64,000 nt of DNA, taken from Acinetobacter sp. ANC 4648. Its GTDB lineage: Bacteria > Pseudomonadota > Gammaproteobacteria > Pseudomonadales > Moraxellaceae. This document shows positions 37,182-44,589 of this stretch, piece by piece. The translations under genes and the position numbers were made by a program. The notes beneath the pieces were generated by a model. The model searched no databases and had not been told where the DNA came from. It was given only the letters and a program-made list of their open reading frames with translations. The stretch spans positions 1 through 64,000 of the forward strand of contig NZ_NEGI01000008.1 in assembly GCF_002135345.1 (NCBI RefSeq). Direction: 5' to 3'. Each line of letters opens with the position of its first letter. Position 1 is the stretch's first letter.

Positions 37182-38168
37182 ATGAAACTTAAACTTTCTT
37201 TTATTTTAGTAACGATGTTGGCTTTAGGGGTAACCGCAGTGAATGCCGAACAAAAAACTGTAAATTTAGCTGAGGCATTACAACAGCAATCTTTACATGA
37301 ACATTTAACGCAAGAACAAGCGCGACAAGCCATCTTAAAAATGGCAGGCGAGTATAAAGTTGCGTTTCGATTTGAGGAACTATATTCACTTAAATCTGAT
37401 TACAAAATTAAGAAAGATGAGCAACCGAGTGGCCATGAAACAGTCATTGTAATTGAAAATACTCCGAATAAAGTTTCACTACAGCATATTCTGGTAGGTG
37501 ATGGTCATGTGGTGAAACATTGGCGTCAGGACTGGGAATTTGAGCCAACAAAGATGTGGAGCTATATTGGTGACTATAAATGGGAAAGTATTGCTTTAAG
37601 TCCTAAAGATATAAAAGGGAAGTGGCTACAAACGGTATGGCAAATTGACGATTCACCACGTTATGCGGGTATTGGTAATTGGGGTAAAGAAAATGGTGCT
37701 ATTTCATGGACTTCCAATGAAACATATCGTCCATTACCACGACGTGAACACACGACCCGCGATGATTATGATGTGATTATTGGTACCAATCGCCATGCTT
37801 TAACTGCAACAGGTTGGGTACATGAACAAGACAATATTAAGTTTGATACCCGTACTCAAACTGCTTTAGCTAGAGAGTTTGGAATCAATCAATATAACAA
37901 AATTGAAGGATACAACTTTAAACCTGCATATGACTATTGGAAGAATAATGCAGCCTATTGGAGTGCAGTCCGTAATTCATGGCAAAAAGCATTTGATCAA
38001 AATAAAGTTGTTGCTTTAAAGTTTGCGGAGAAAGATGAAAAGGCTCATTACAGTTATTTTAATGATCAAGCAAAAACGGTTGCAGGGAAATCAGAAAAAA
38101 CTGAGCAATTGCAAGTTAAAGCACAGACGTTGCTTAATCAGCAATTAACGGAAGGCAAAGTTAATTAA
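37182..38168 (+). CDS. DUF6607-family exported protein
   Basis: A 328-residue protein with a signal peptide (KLKLSFILVTMLALGVTAVNA). Tryptophan-rich segments follow (VKHWRQDWEFEP, MWSYIGDYKWESI, GNWGKENG) typical of DUF6607. The family often sits beside HmuY and TonB receptor genes, as here where it is divergent from them with a shared Fur box. Periplasmic or outer-membrane handling of haem is a reasonable inference. AATCTTGGAATG precedes the ATG. Confidence 0.75.
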   Translation: MKLKLSFILVTMLALGVTAVNAEQKTVNLAEALQQQSLHEHLTQEQARQAILKMAGEYKVAFRFEELYSLKSDYKIKKDEQPSGHETVIVIENTPNKVSLQHILVGDGHVVKHWRQDWEFEPTKMWSYIGDYKWESIALSPKDIKGKWLQTVWQIDDSPRYAGIGNWGKENGAISWTSNETYRPLPRREHTTRDDYDVIIGTNRHALTATGWVHEQDNIKFDTRTQTALAREFGINQYNKIEGYNFKPAYDYWKNNAAYWSAVRNSWQKAFDQNKVVALKFAEKDEKAHYSYFNDQAKTVAGKSEKTEQLQVKAQTLLNQQLTEGKVN

Positions 38169-38186
38169 AGTTCTTTAGTATGAAAA

Positions 38187-38221
38187 TATAGACAGGAATC
38201 TATAATAAATTCTTGTCTATA
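38187..38221 (+). terminator. Hairpin after the DUF6607 gene
   Basis: TATAGACAGGAAT pairs with ATTCTTGTCTATA over 13 bp with one G-T pair. Few T follow, so termination would be weak. Confidence 0.5.
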
Positions 38222-38313
38222 TTGAGTGATTTGAATGTAAAGCATATTGATTTAATTTTCATTTAAGAGAATATTAAACCATTCTATTGATGCCTACATT
38301 TGGATGATTCACG

Positions 38314-39078
38314 ATGTTACTTAACTATGAATATCATAAAGCTACAGAGTTCAATACGAATATTCCAGTGGTATTAATTCATGGTTTATTCGGAAGCTTA
38401 AGTAATTTAGGCATGATTGCTCGGCCATTAATACAACGATCCAATGTTTTACAAATTGATGTTAGAAATCATGGGCATTCAGCACATTCAGCTGAGATGG
38501 ACTATGTCTCTATGGCAGAAGATATTTTAGAAACACTAGAATATTTAGATATAAAGAACTTCAATGTGATTGGCCATTCGATGGGTGCAAAAATTGCAAT
38601 GAAACTGACAGAGACTGCTGCTGAGCATTTAAATCAATTGGTTCTTTTAGATATGGCACCATTTGCATATCAAGAAAATCACCACGATCAAGTTTTTAAA
38701 GCACTTTTTGCGGTACAAAATGCGCAGGTTGAATCACGGAAAGAAGCCACTGACATTATGCGTAGTTTATTAAATGAAGAGATGGTGATTCAATTTTTAT
38801 TAAAATCATTTAGCAAAGGGCAGTGGCTTTTCAATGTAGATGCTTTATATCAGCATTATCAAGATATTATCGGTTGGCAAGAAGTTTCTATTTGGCATCA
38901 ACCAACATTATTTATTCGGGGTGGTAATTCACCTTATATGAGTCAAGATATACATCTTCAAGCGATTGAAAGGCAATTTACACAAGCTCAAATTGAAACA
39001 GTTGAAAATGCTGGACATTGGTTACATGCTGAAAAAACAGACGAAGTAAATATGATTATTTCTAGATTTTTAACATGA
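38314..39078 (+). CDS. ybfF: Alpha/beta hydrolase, YbfF-like esterase
   Basis: A 254-residue hydrolase. The oxyanion segment is HGLFGSLSNLG, the nucleophile elbow GHSMGAK, and the acid/His are near NSPYMS and NAGHWLHAE. It resembles E. coli YbfF, an esterase on short acyl-CoA and palmitoyl esters. It is monocistronic and convergent with the ABC-F gene across a long palindrome. Confidence 0.85.
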   Translation: MLLNYEYHKATEFNTNIPVVLIHGLFGSLSNLGMIARPLIQRSNVLQIDVRNHGHSAHSAEMDYVSMAEDILETLEYLDIKNFNVIGHSMGAKIAMKLTETAAEHLNQLVLLDMAPFAYQENHHDQVFKALFAVQNAQVESRKEATDIMRSLLNEEMVIQFLLKSFSKGQWLFNVDALYQHYQDIIGWQEVSIWHQPTLFIRGGNSPYMSQDIHLQAIERQFTQAQIETVENAGHWLHAEKTDEVNMIISRFLT

Positions 39079-39117
39079 TTTAATACTAGATAAATACGCT
39101 GAAGTAATTTTCAAATC

Positions 39118-39163
39118 ATTTAACTGATAAAGCATAGATTCATCTATGCTTTATCAGTTAAAT
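39118..39163. terminator. 22-bp perfect inverted repeat between convergent genes
   Basis: Arms 39118-39139 and 39142-39163 are exact complements (core TGATAAAGCATAGAT / ATCTATGCTTTATCA), giving a long hairpin with a minimal loop. It ends 7 bp before the ABC-F stop codon and serves both convergent genes. It could also form a cruciform. Confidence 0.75.
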
Positions 39164-39170
39164 TAGTTCA

Positions 39171-40784
39171 TTAAAATTGACTACTTTCTAAATGATAAGA
39201 CTGCTCGGTACCGCAATCTTGTACAAACTGAGCATCATGAGAAATAAGGATAACTGCACCTTGATAATTTTTAATTGCTTCTGCCAGTAATGCACGTGAT
39301 TCAATATCTAAATGATTCTCTGGTTCATCAAGTAATAATAAAGAAATCTGCTGACTTAGCAGGGAAATGGCCAATAAAGCTACTTTTAAACACTCACCAC
39401 CACTCAATTGCTTTAACGGTTGTATCGACTTTTCTAGCCGCAATCTCAATTGGCCTAAAGCAGTTCTACATTCTAATTCAGTTAAATGTGGGCTAAGATT
39501 CTTCAAATTATCTACTGCATTTAATTCAGTATTTAAAAAACTAAAATTTTGATCTAAATAGAAACTTTGAGCATGTACATAAATCTCACCTGAAACAGGT
39601 GTGGATTTAAGCTGAATAGCCTTGAGTAAAGTTGATTTTCCAATCCCATTTCGACCAGTAAGATGTAGTTTGTCTCCATAGTTCATTGAAAAATGAATTG
39701 GCGGACAATGTAAATAAGGCCACTTGGTTTGCGTTAATCTCAGTAATTCACCTGATTTTTTCTGATGCTGATAGCTAAGAGAAAGTCGTTGTGGCTTAGT
39801 AATCTCCAATAACTTTTGTTTCTCATTTAAACTATTTTTTGCCTGATCCAGCTGTTTATCTAATTGCCTCGTTAAGCTAGAGCGCGATTGTTCCGATTGC
39901 TCTTTATTGTAATCTAAAAGAACTTTAGCTTGTGATTGACTCTTCCGAAGTTGCTGACCTGTCTGTTGCCTTTTCTGTGCCTTCATTAAGGTTTGCTGTT
40001 GTTGATATTTTAATTGCTTTAACTCACGATTCTCTTGATTTACAGTATGTTGTAAAGCTTCTGTTTGTAGCAATTTTTGATTTGCATAAAGTGTATAATT
40101 CCCTGAAAAATGCTGTATTCCATGGTCATTTAAAGCATAAATATGCTGCATTTGATTTAATAATTCACGATCATGGCTAACGATTAAACAACCTGCTGGG
40201 TGCTTTTGAATTTGGCGAATAAACCAATCACGACTTTCAATATCCAAATGATTACTAGGTTCATCTAATAATAAATAATGATCTTTCAGTTGAAATAAGC
40301 GACATAAGGCCAATTTAGTTTTTTGTCCCTCACTTAGATTTTGGCTAAGAAAGTGTAAATCTATGGGTAAATTTGCATCAACTAATAATTGATTCCACTG
40401 TTGTGGAAGATGCCAATAATTTTCCACACGCTCATAATCCTCTAATTCTGCATAACCTTGTTCAATACGATGAAAACTATTTGCTAGTTTTGTAACACCC
40501 AAAGCATCAGCAATGGTTAGTCCTGTTAAGCGATTTAACTGAGGTAAATAGGCATGCGAGGTTTGCCAATGAATTTCACCACTTTGATGACATCCCTGAT
40601 AAAACTCAGCATCATCTACAGAATTTTTTCGTAAAATTTTTAATAATAAGGATTTCCCCTGACCATTTCTTCCAATTAACCCTGAACATTGTCCATAAAA
40701 AAGTTGAAAGTGAAGTTGGTGAAAAATACGGGAATGACCAATCTCTAAATCGAGTTTGGAAATTACACATGCTAGTTGAGTCAT
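39171..40784 (-). CDS. ABC-F family ATPase
   Basis: A 537-residue cytosolic protein with two ABC domains and no membrane segment. Walker A motifs are GRNGQGKS (38-45) and GRNGIGKST (about 372). Signatures are LSEGQKTK and LSGGECLK, and Walker B motifs are LLLDEPSNHLD and LLLDEPENHLD. The linker is helical and very rich in Gln and Lys (about residues 230-330). ABC-F proteins act at the ribosomal E site in translation rescue or antibiotic protection. This branch is not EttA; its target is unknown. AGGAG precedes the ATG, and a long inverted repeat lies in the leader. Confidence 0.88.
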   Translation of the reverse strand: MTQLACVISKLDLEIGHSRIFHQLHFQLFYGQCSGLIGRNGQGKSLLLKILRKNSVDDAEFYQGCHQSGEIHWQTSHAYLPQLNRLTGLTIADALGVTKLANSFHRIEQGYAELEDYERVENYWHLPQQWNQLLVDANLPIDLHFLSQNLSEGQKTKLALCRLFQLKDHYLLLDEPSNHLDIESRDWFIRQIQKHPAGCLIVSHDRELLNQMQHIYALNDHGIQHFSGNYTLYANQKLLQTEALQHTVNQENRELKQLKYQQQQTLMKAQKRQQTGQQLRKSQSQAKVLLDYNKEQSEQSRSSLTRQLDKQLDQAKNSLNEKQKLLEITKPQRLSLSYQHQKKSGELLRLTQTKWPYLHCPPIHFSMNYGDKLHLTGRNGIGKSTLLKAIQLKSTPVSGEIYVHAQSFYLDQNFSFLNTELNAVDNLKNLSPHLTELECRTALGQLRLRLEKSIQPLKQLSGGECLKVALLAISLLSQQISLLLLDEPENHLDIESRALLAEAIKNYQGAVILISHDAQFVQDCGTEQSYHLESSQF

Positions 40785-40790
40785 AATGAA

Positions 40791-40897
40791 CTCCTAAAAA
40801 GCAGTGCAAAATAGAATCATGATCAGTTTCAGTAAAGAGTAAAAACGAATAAGGAATCTGAGCTGCATGGTATCTTTTGAATAAGTCTATTTTGCAC
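40791..40897 (-). promoter_or_regulatory. Leader inverted repeat of the ABC-F gene
   Basis: GTGCAAAATAGA (40804-40815) and TCTATTTTGCAC (40886-40897) are exact 12-bp complements 70 nt apart in the ABC-F mRNA leader. The 3' arm ends 8 nt before the AGGAG Shine-Dalgarno (40791-40795). An open frame that starts at the 5' arm (MCKIDLFKRYHAA...) runs through the loop and overlaps the gene start. This layout suits ribosome-dependent attenuation. Confidence 0.45.
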
Positions 40898-40908
40898 ATC
40901 AAAAACAA

Positions 40909-41073
40909 ATAAATGGAATGATGAAAAAAAGGACTTACTTCATTGGCAGATACTCAAGTAATAGAATGCGGAGGTGATCATAATAAATTTTGAGTGATTT
41001 TTAGTCAACCCTATTTGTTAAAATTTATTCTTTTTAGTTATATGAGCTATTAAAATAATTTAGATAAAATTGC
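40909..41073. other. Intergenic region between divergent ABC-F and DAHP synthase promoters
   Basis: About 165 bp without an ORF or hairpin that can be supported; it should contain the ABC-F promoter. Confidence 0.4.
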
Positions 41074-41102
41074 TTGTCAAAGCCAATAACTACGCGTATT
41101 GT
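41074..41102 (+). promoter_or_regulatory. Promoter of the DAHP synthase leader transcript
   Basis: TTGTCA (41074-41079), 17 bp, TATTGT (41097-41102) is a good sigma-70 pair. Initiation near 41109 would give a leader of about 340 nt. Confidence 0.6.
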
Positions 41103-41138
41103 AGATTTTAGACGAATTTATTATATATTGAAATAAAG

Positions 41139-41195
41139 ATGTTAAAACAACCTTTGATTAGTAACGGATATTATTTTTGGCAATTCTTTAGATAG
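41139..41195 (+). CDS. Aromatic leader peptide 1 (18 aa)
   Basis: MLKQPLISNGYYFWQFFR, then TAG. Six of seven consecutive codons (41169-41189) are Tyr, Tyr, Phe, Trp, Phe, Phe, a composition typical of Phe/Tyr attenuator leaders such as PheL. The Shine-Dalgarno is weak (TAAAG). The peptide ends where the first segment of the competing hairpins begins and is followed by an intrinsic terminator. Confidence 0.7.
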   Translation: MLKQPLISNGYYFWQFFR

Positions 41196-41274
41196 TTGCC
41201 TAAATGCGTTTGGGCAAAATATAAGTTGCCCATCAAAGTTTATACCTGATCGGCAACACCGCTCAGGTTTTTTT
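41195..41274 (+). promoter_or_regulatory. Transcription attenuator with four competing segments
   Basis: Segment 1 GTTGCC (41195-41200), 2 TGGGCAA (41211-41217), 3 GTTGCCCA (41225-41232) and 4 CGGCAAC (41251-41257) can pair 1:2, 2:3 or 3:4. The terminator is ACCTGA (41244-41249) with TCAGGT (41263-41268), an inner CGG/CCG and T to 41274. Pair 3:4 takes the inner CGG of the terminator and would prevent it; pair 2:3 leaves it free. Energies were not computed. Confidence 0.65.
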
Positions 41275-41306
41275 ATGCTTTATTTTTAACTTTTTTGGAG
41301 ATCATG

Positions 41307-41411
41307 ATGTATAACTCAAATTTTTCATATTTTAGCAACTTTTATTGGTTTTACTTTGGTCAGTTCATGATTCAAATCTTACAATCGAATAGATCCCATA
41401 AGCTCAAATAA
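41307..41411 (+). CDS. Aromatic leader peptide 2 (34 aa)
   Basis: GGAG at 41297-41300 is 6 nt before the ATG at 41307. The first 20 residues are MYNSNFSYFSNFYWFYFGQF, of which 11 are aromatic. The stop TAA is at 41409-41411, only 38 nt before the DAHP synthase ATG. The composition is far from chance and points to a second sensor of charged tRNA-Phe/Tyr. It lies after the first terminator, so it acts only on read-through transcripts. Confidence 0.7.
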   Translation: MYNSNFSYFSNFYWFYFGQFMIQILQSNRSHKLK

Positions 41412-41417
41412 AAGATC

Positions 41418-41436
41418 GGACTGAATATATCAGTCC
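41418..41436 (+). promoter_or_regulatory. Hairpin between leader 2 and the DAHP synthase ribosome-binding site
   Basis: GGACTGA and TCAGTCC form a 7-bp stem with a 5-nt loop. AAAGGA, the Shine-Dalgarno, follows directly. No T run follows, so it may tune translation or pause polymerase. A ribosome at the leader 2 stop would cover its 5' arm. Confidence 0.5.
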
Positions 41437-41449
41437 AAAGGAAAGACCC

Positions 41450-42505
41450 ATGAATGCTTTAAACCATGCACTGACAGAAAATATTGTAAAAGTAACTGAA
41501 CTTAGCTTGCCACAACAATTAAAAGCTCAATATCCGCTCAGCCAAATTTTGGCACACCAAATTGCAGAACATAGACAAACCATTCAAAATATTTTATCAG
41601 GTCAAGATTCACGCTTATTGGTCGTGACAGGGCCGTGTTCAATTCATGATCCTCAGTCTGCACTTGAATACGCTGGAAAATTACTAAAATTACAACAACA
41701 GGTTTCAGATCAAATTTTCTTTGTGATGCGTGCTTATATCGAAAAACCACGGACAACAGTGGGTTGGAAGGGGTTTTTATATGATCCAAATTTAGATGGG
41801 TCATCAAATTTACAATTGGGTTTAGAAAAATCACGTGAGTTATATCTAAAAATTATTGAACTTGGTTTACCAATCGCGAGTGAAATTTTAAGTCCAATGG
41901 CAACAGCTTATTTTGATGATGTATTGGCTTGGGGAGCAATTGGTGCTCGAACCAGTGAATCACAGATTCATCGTGAAATAGCCAGTCATATGCCATACAG
42001 TATTGGGTTTAAAAATGGTACAGACGGGTCTATTCAAATTGCTTTAGATGCCATTCAATCCGCTTCACATCCACATCAGTTTTTAGGTATGAGTCAAACA
42101 GGATTACCAAGTATTTTACATAGTCAAGGTAATCGATTAGCACACCTAATTTTACGTGGCTCCAATTCTGGGCCAAATTTTGACTTAAAATCAATCCAAA
42201 AAATTCAAGAAAAGCATGATCTACACATGCCTGCAATTGTCGTTGACTGTAGTCATGGCAATAGCTCAAAAAACCCATTACTACAATCCGAGGTTTTAAA
42301 ACAGATTGTTGCAGAACGTCATTTAACCCAGGTACGTGGGGTAATGCTAGAAAGTTATTTGGTGGATGGTCAACAAAAAATTTCAACTGAAATGACTTAT
42401 GGAAAATCTGTAACAGATGGTTGTTTAGGTTGGGAAAAGACTCAGCAATTACTACTTAAGGTGGCTGAATCATTACAATTGAGTACCTTAAAACGAAGTG
42501 CTTAA
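41450..42505 (+). CDS. aroG: 3-deoxy-7-phosphoheptulonate (DAHP) synthase, class I
   Basis: A 351-residue type I DAHP synthase (E. coli AroG is 350) that condenses PEP and erythrose 4-phosphate as the first shikimate step. GPCSIHDP, RAYIEKPRTTVGWKG, KNGTDG and DCSHGNSSKNP are the active-site segments. Which feedback class (Tyr, Phe or Trp) applies is not clear by sequence alone, so the symbol is provisional. The leader with Tyr/Phe-rich peptides suggests Tyr or Phe control of expression. AAAGGAAAGACCC precedes the ATG. Confidence 0.92.
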   Translation: MNALNHALTENIVKVTELSLPQQLKAQYPLSQILAHQIAEHRQTIQNILSGQDSRLLVVTGPCSIHDPQSALEYAGKLLKLQQQVSDQIFFVMRAYIEKPRTTVGWKGFLYDPNLDGSSNLQLGLEKSRELYLKIIELGLPIASEILSPMATAYFDDVLAWGAIGARTSESQIHREIASHMPYSIGFKNGTDGSIQIALDAIQSASHPHQFLGMSQTGLPSILHSQGNRLAHLILRGSNSGPNFDLKSIQKIQEKHDLHMPAIVVDCSHGNSSKNPLLQSEVLKQIVAERHLTQVRGVMLESYLVDGQQKISTEMTYGKSVTDGCLGWEKTQQLLLKVAESLQLSTLKRSA

Positions 42506-42538
42506 TTTGCAATTAAAAATGATAGTTTTCCTTTTATA

Positions 42539-42570
42539 GAATAAAGCTCCAGTTAAGGAGCTTTATTCTT
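42539..42570 (+). terminator. Terminator of the DAHP synthase gene
   Basis: GAATAAAGCTCC and GGAGCTTTATTC form a perfect 12-bp stem on a 6-nt loop, with T after it. Confidence 0.8.
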
Positions 42571-42799
42571 TATTTAGTCGAATTTAATTCAACTGACTAA
42601 ATATACAGCTTGAATAATTAGACTTAATAGGCACTTTTTTACATTTCTTTTAATTAGTTGAATTTATAAATTTGAGCCTGAATTTAGATTTGTGCATTAT
42701 ATAAATAGATAATAATTATGTGCTAACTAGCTGTTAAAACATACATTTAAGATACAGTGTTTGTATAAAATACATTTAAATTAAAGGGAAATATGCTTT

Positions 42800-43969
42800 A
42801 TGTATACTGATGAATTATTAGATGAAGCCCAAAAGTTTATGTTCCATATGCTAACAAAAGTAGTGGAATATGGTGGGTCAGATTTATTTATTTCAGCAGA
42901 TTTTCCACCCAGTATTAAACATCAAGGCCTAATGAAACCAATTGGGCAACACGCTTTAAGCGCAGAAAAAACCAAGTTGTTTGCGTATAGCTTAATGAAT
43001 GAAAAGCAACGTGCTGAATTTACATCGGAACTTGAATGTAATTTTGCAATTCAGATTCCTAATGTATCCCGTTTTCGGGTCAATATTTTTCAACAACAAT
43101 TACAAGTGGGCATGGTTATTCGTACCATTACCGCAGAAATTCCTAATTTTGAAAAATTAAAATTACCTGAATCACTTAAAGACGTGATTATGGAAAAACG
43201 TGGTTTAATTTTGGTCGTTGGGGGCACTGGCTCAGGTAAATCTACGTCTTTAGCTGCGATGATTGATTATCGCAATGAACATTCAGCAGGGCATATTATT
43301 ACGGTTGAAGACCCAGTTGAATATGTACATAAACATAAGAAATCGATGATTACCCATCGTGAGGTGGGAGTAGATTGTCATTCCTGGCATAATGCATTAA
43401 AAAATACCTTACGTCAGGCTCCAGATGTTATTTTAATTGGCGAAATCCGTGATACTGAAACCATGGAACATGCAATTGCTTTCGCAGAAACTGGACATTT
43501 ATGTTTAGGGACTTTACATTCCAATAATGCCAACCAAACTCTAGATCGAATCATTAACTTTTTCCCAGAAGAGCGACGTAATCAGTTACTTATGGATTTA
43601 TCATCCAATATGAAAGCGATTATTTCACAGCGTTTGATCCGAACAGAAGATGGTAAAGGCCGACGAGCTGCGGTAGAAATTATGCTCAATACACCATTGG
43701 TTTCAGATATTATTTTAAAAGGTCATTTCCACGACTTAAAAGAGGTGATGACTAAGTCGCGTGAACTCGGAATGCAGACTTTCGATCAGGCATTGTTTGA
43801 TTTATATAATGAGGGTTCGATTAGTTATGAAGAAGCATTGCGTAATGCCGATTCTGTGAATGAAATTCGTTTGCAAATTAAATTAAAAAGTAGTCGTCCG
43901 CGAGAGGAGCAACGTAGCGCATCATTTGGTATGACTGAAAATAAAGAGGCAGAAACTGCTGAAGATTAA
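42800..43969 (+). CDS. pilU: PilT/PilU-type pilus retraction ATPase
   Basis: A 389-residue secretion-superfamily ATPase. Walker A is GGTGSGKST, then ITVEDPVEYVHKHKKS, the Asp box LRQAPDVILIGEIRDTETM, and the His box LCLGTLHSNNA. These fit PilU, the accessory retraction motor of type IV pili. A pilT gene does not adjoin it, unlike the usual pilTU pair, so it may be a third retraction-type ATPase. AAAGGG is 9 bp before the ATG, and a 5-codon frame (ATG at 42793) overlaps the start. The 230 bp before it hold nothing else recognisable. Confidence 0.82.
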   Translation: MYTDELLDEAQKFMFHMLTKVVEYGGSDLFISADFPPSIKHQGLMKPIGQHALSAEKTKLFAYSLMNEKQRAEFTSELECNFAIQIPNVSRFRVNIFQQQLQVGMVIRTITAEIPNFEKLKLPESLKDVIMEKRGLILVVGGTGSGKSTSLAAMIDYRNEHSAGHIITVEDPVEYVHKHKKSMITHREVGVDCHSWHNALKNTLRQAPDVILIGEIRDTETMEHAIAFAETGHLCLGTLHSNNANQTLDRIINFFPEERRNQLLMDLSSNMKAIISQRLIRTEDGKGRRAAVEIMLNTPLVSDIILKGHFHDLKEVMTKSRELGMQTFDQALFDLYNEGSISYEEALRNADSVNEIRLQIKLKSSRPREEQRSASFGMTENKEAETAED

Positions 43970-44003
43970 CCGTAGCTAGGTTTATAGCTTTAGAACAGTA
44001 CCT

Positions 44004-44033
44004 AAAATAGCGTCTTTGGAGATGCTATTTTTA
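44004..44033 (+). terminator. Terminator after the pilU-like gene
   Basis: AAAATAGC and GCTATTTT form an 8-bp stem around a 12-nt loop, with T after it. Confidence 0.65.
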
Positions 44034-44102
44034 TTTACAACCTAGGTATAAAAACTAAAATTAAAAGCAGCACAGCCTTTTACTATTTTGAGAGTCAGCA
44101 AT

Positions 44103-44129
44103 AAAAAATCAGCCAGATGGCTGATTTTT
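44103..44129 (-). terminator. Terminator of gcvH
   Basis: AAAATCAGCC and GGCTGATTTT pair on an AGAT loop, with A before and T after, 16 bp beyond the gcvH stop. Confidence 0.75.
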
Positions 44130-44144
44130 GTTAAACAAATAAAA

Positions 44145-44519
44145 TTATAGACCAGCTTCGTATTCAGTATGATTTAAAAGCTGCTCAACATCTGCGATAT
44201 TGTCTGGTTTAATTTTATAAATCCAGCCTTTACCATAAGGGTCATCATTTACAAAGTCAGGATCATCTTCGAGTGCGGTGTTTACTTCAATAACTTCACC
44301 TGAAACGGGAGCATGAATATCAGAAGCCGTTTTAACAGACTCAACCACACCCGCTTGTTGTCCTGCAGTTAAATGAGTACCAACTTCAGGAGCTTCTACA
44401 TAAACTAAGTCGCCTAAAGCATCTTGTGCATGATCTGAAATACCAGTGATGACATAATCACCTTCAATTTTTGCCCATTCATGTGTCGTTGCATATTTTA
44501 AATCAGCAGGATGATTCAT
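44145..44519 (-). CDS. gcvH: Glycine cleavage system H protein
   Basis: A 124-residue lipoyl carrier. The lipoylated lysine is K63 in [10 protein letters not shown], in the usual lipoyl-domain context ([11 protein letters not shown]). It shuttles the aminomethyl group between GcvP, GcvT and the L protein. None of those genes is adjacent in the window. GGACTCACA precedes the ATG. Length is normal for the family. Confidence 0.94.
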   Translation of the reverse strand: MNHPADLKYATTHEWAKIEGDYVITGISDHAQDALGDLVYVEAPEVGTHLTAGQQAGVVESVKTASDIHAPVSGEVIEVNTALEDDPDFVNDDPYGKGWIYKIKPDNIADVEQLLNHTEYEAGL

Positions 44520-44589
44520 TGTGAGTCCTTAAATTGTTTCAATTATTTTTTGCCATTGTTATACAGGTTTTCCGATAAAAACAAAAGCC

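Noticed and set aside
37097-37333. Cysteine-rich minus-strand ORF of 78 codons
   Set aside because: It is antisense to the start of the DUF6607 gene. Its cysteines come from the reverse of Gln/Ala-rich codons, and it has no ribosome-binding site.
40612-40908. 98-codon ORF across the ABC-F start
   Set aside because: Most overlaps the ABC-F gene in another frame. Only its first part may matter, as a leader ORF.
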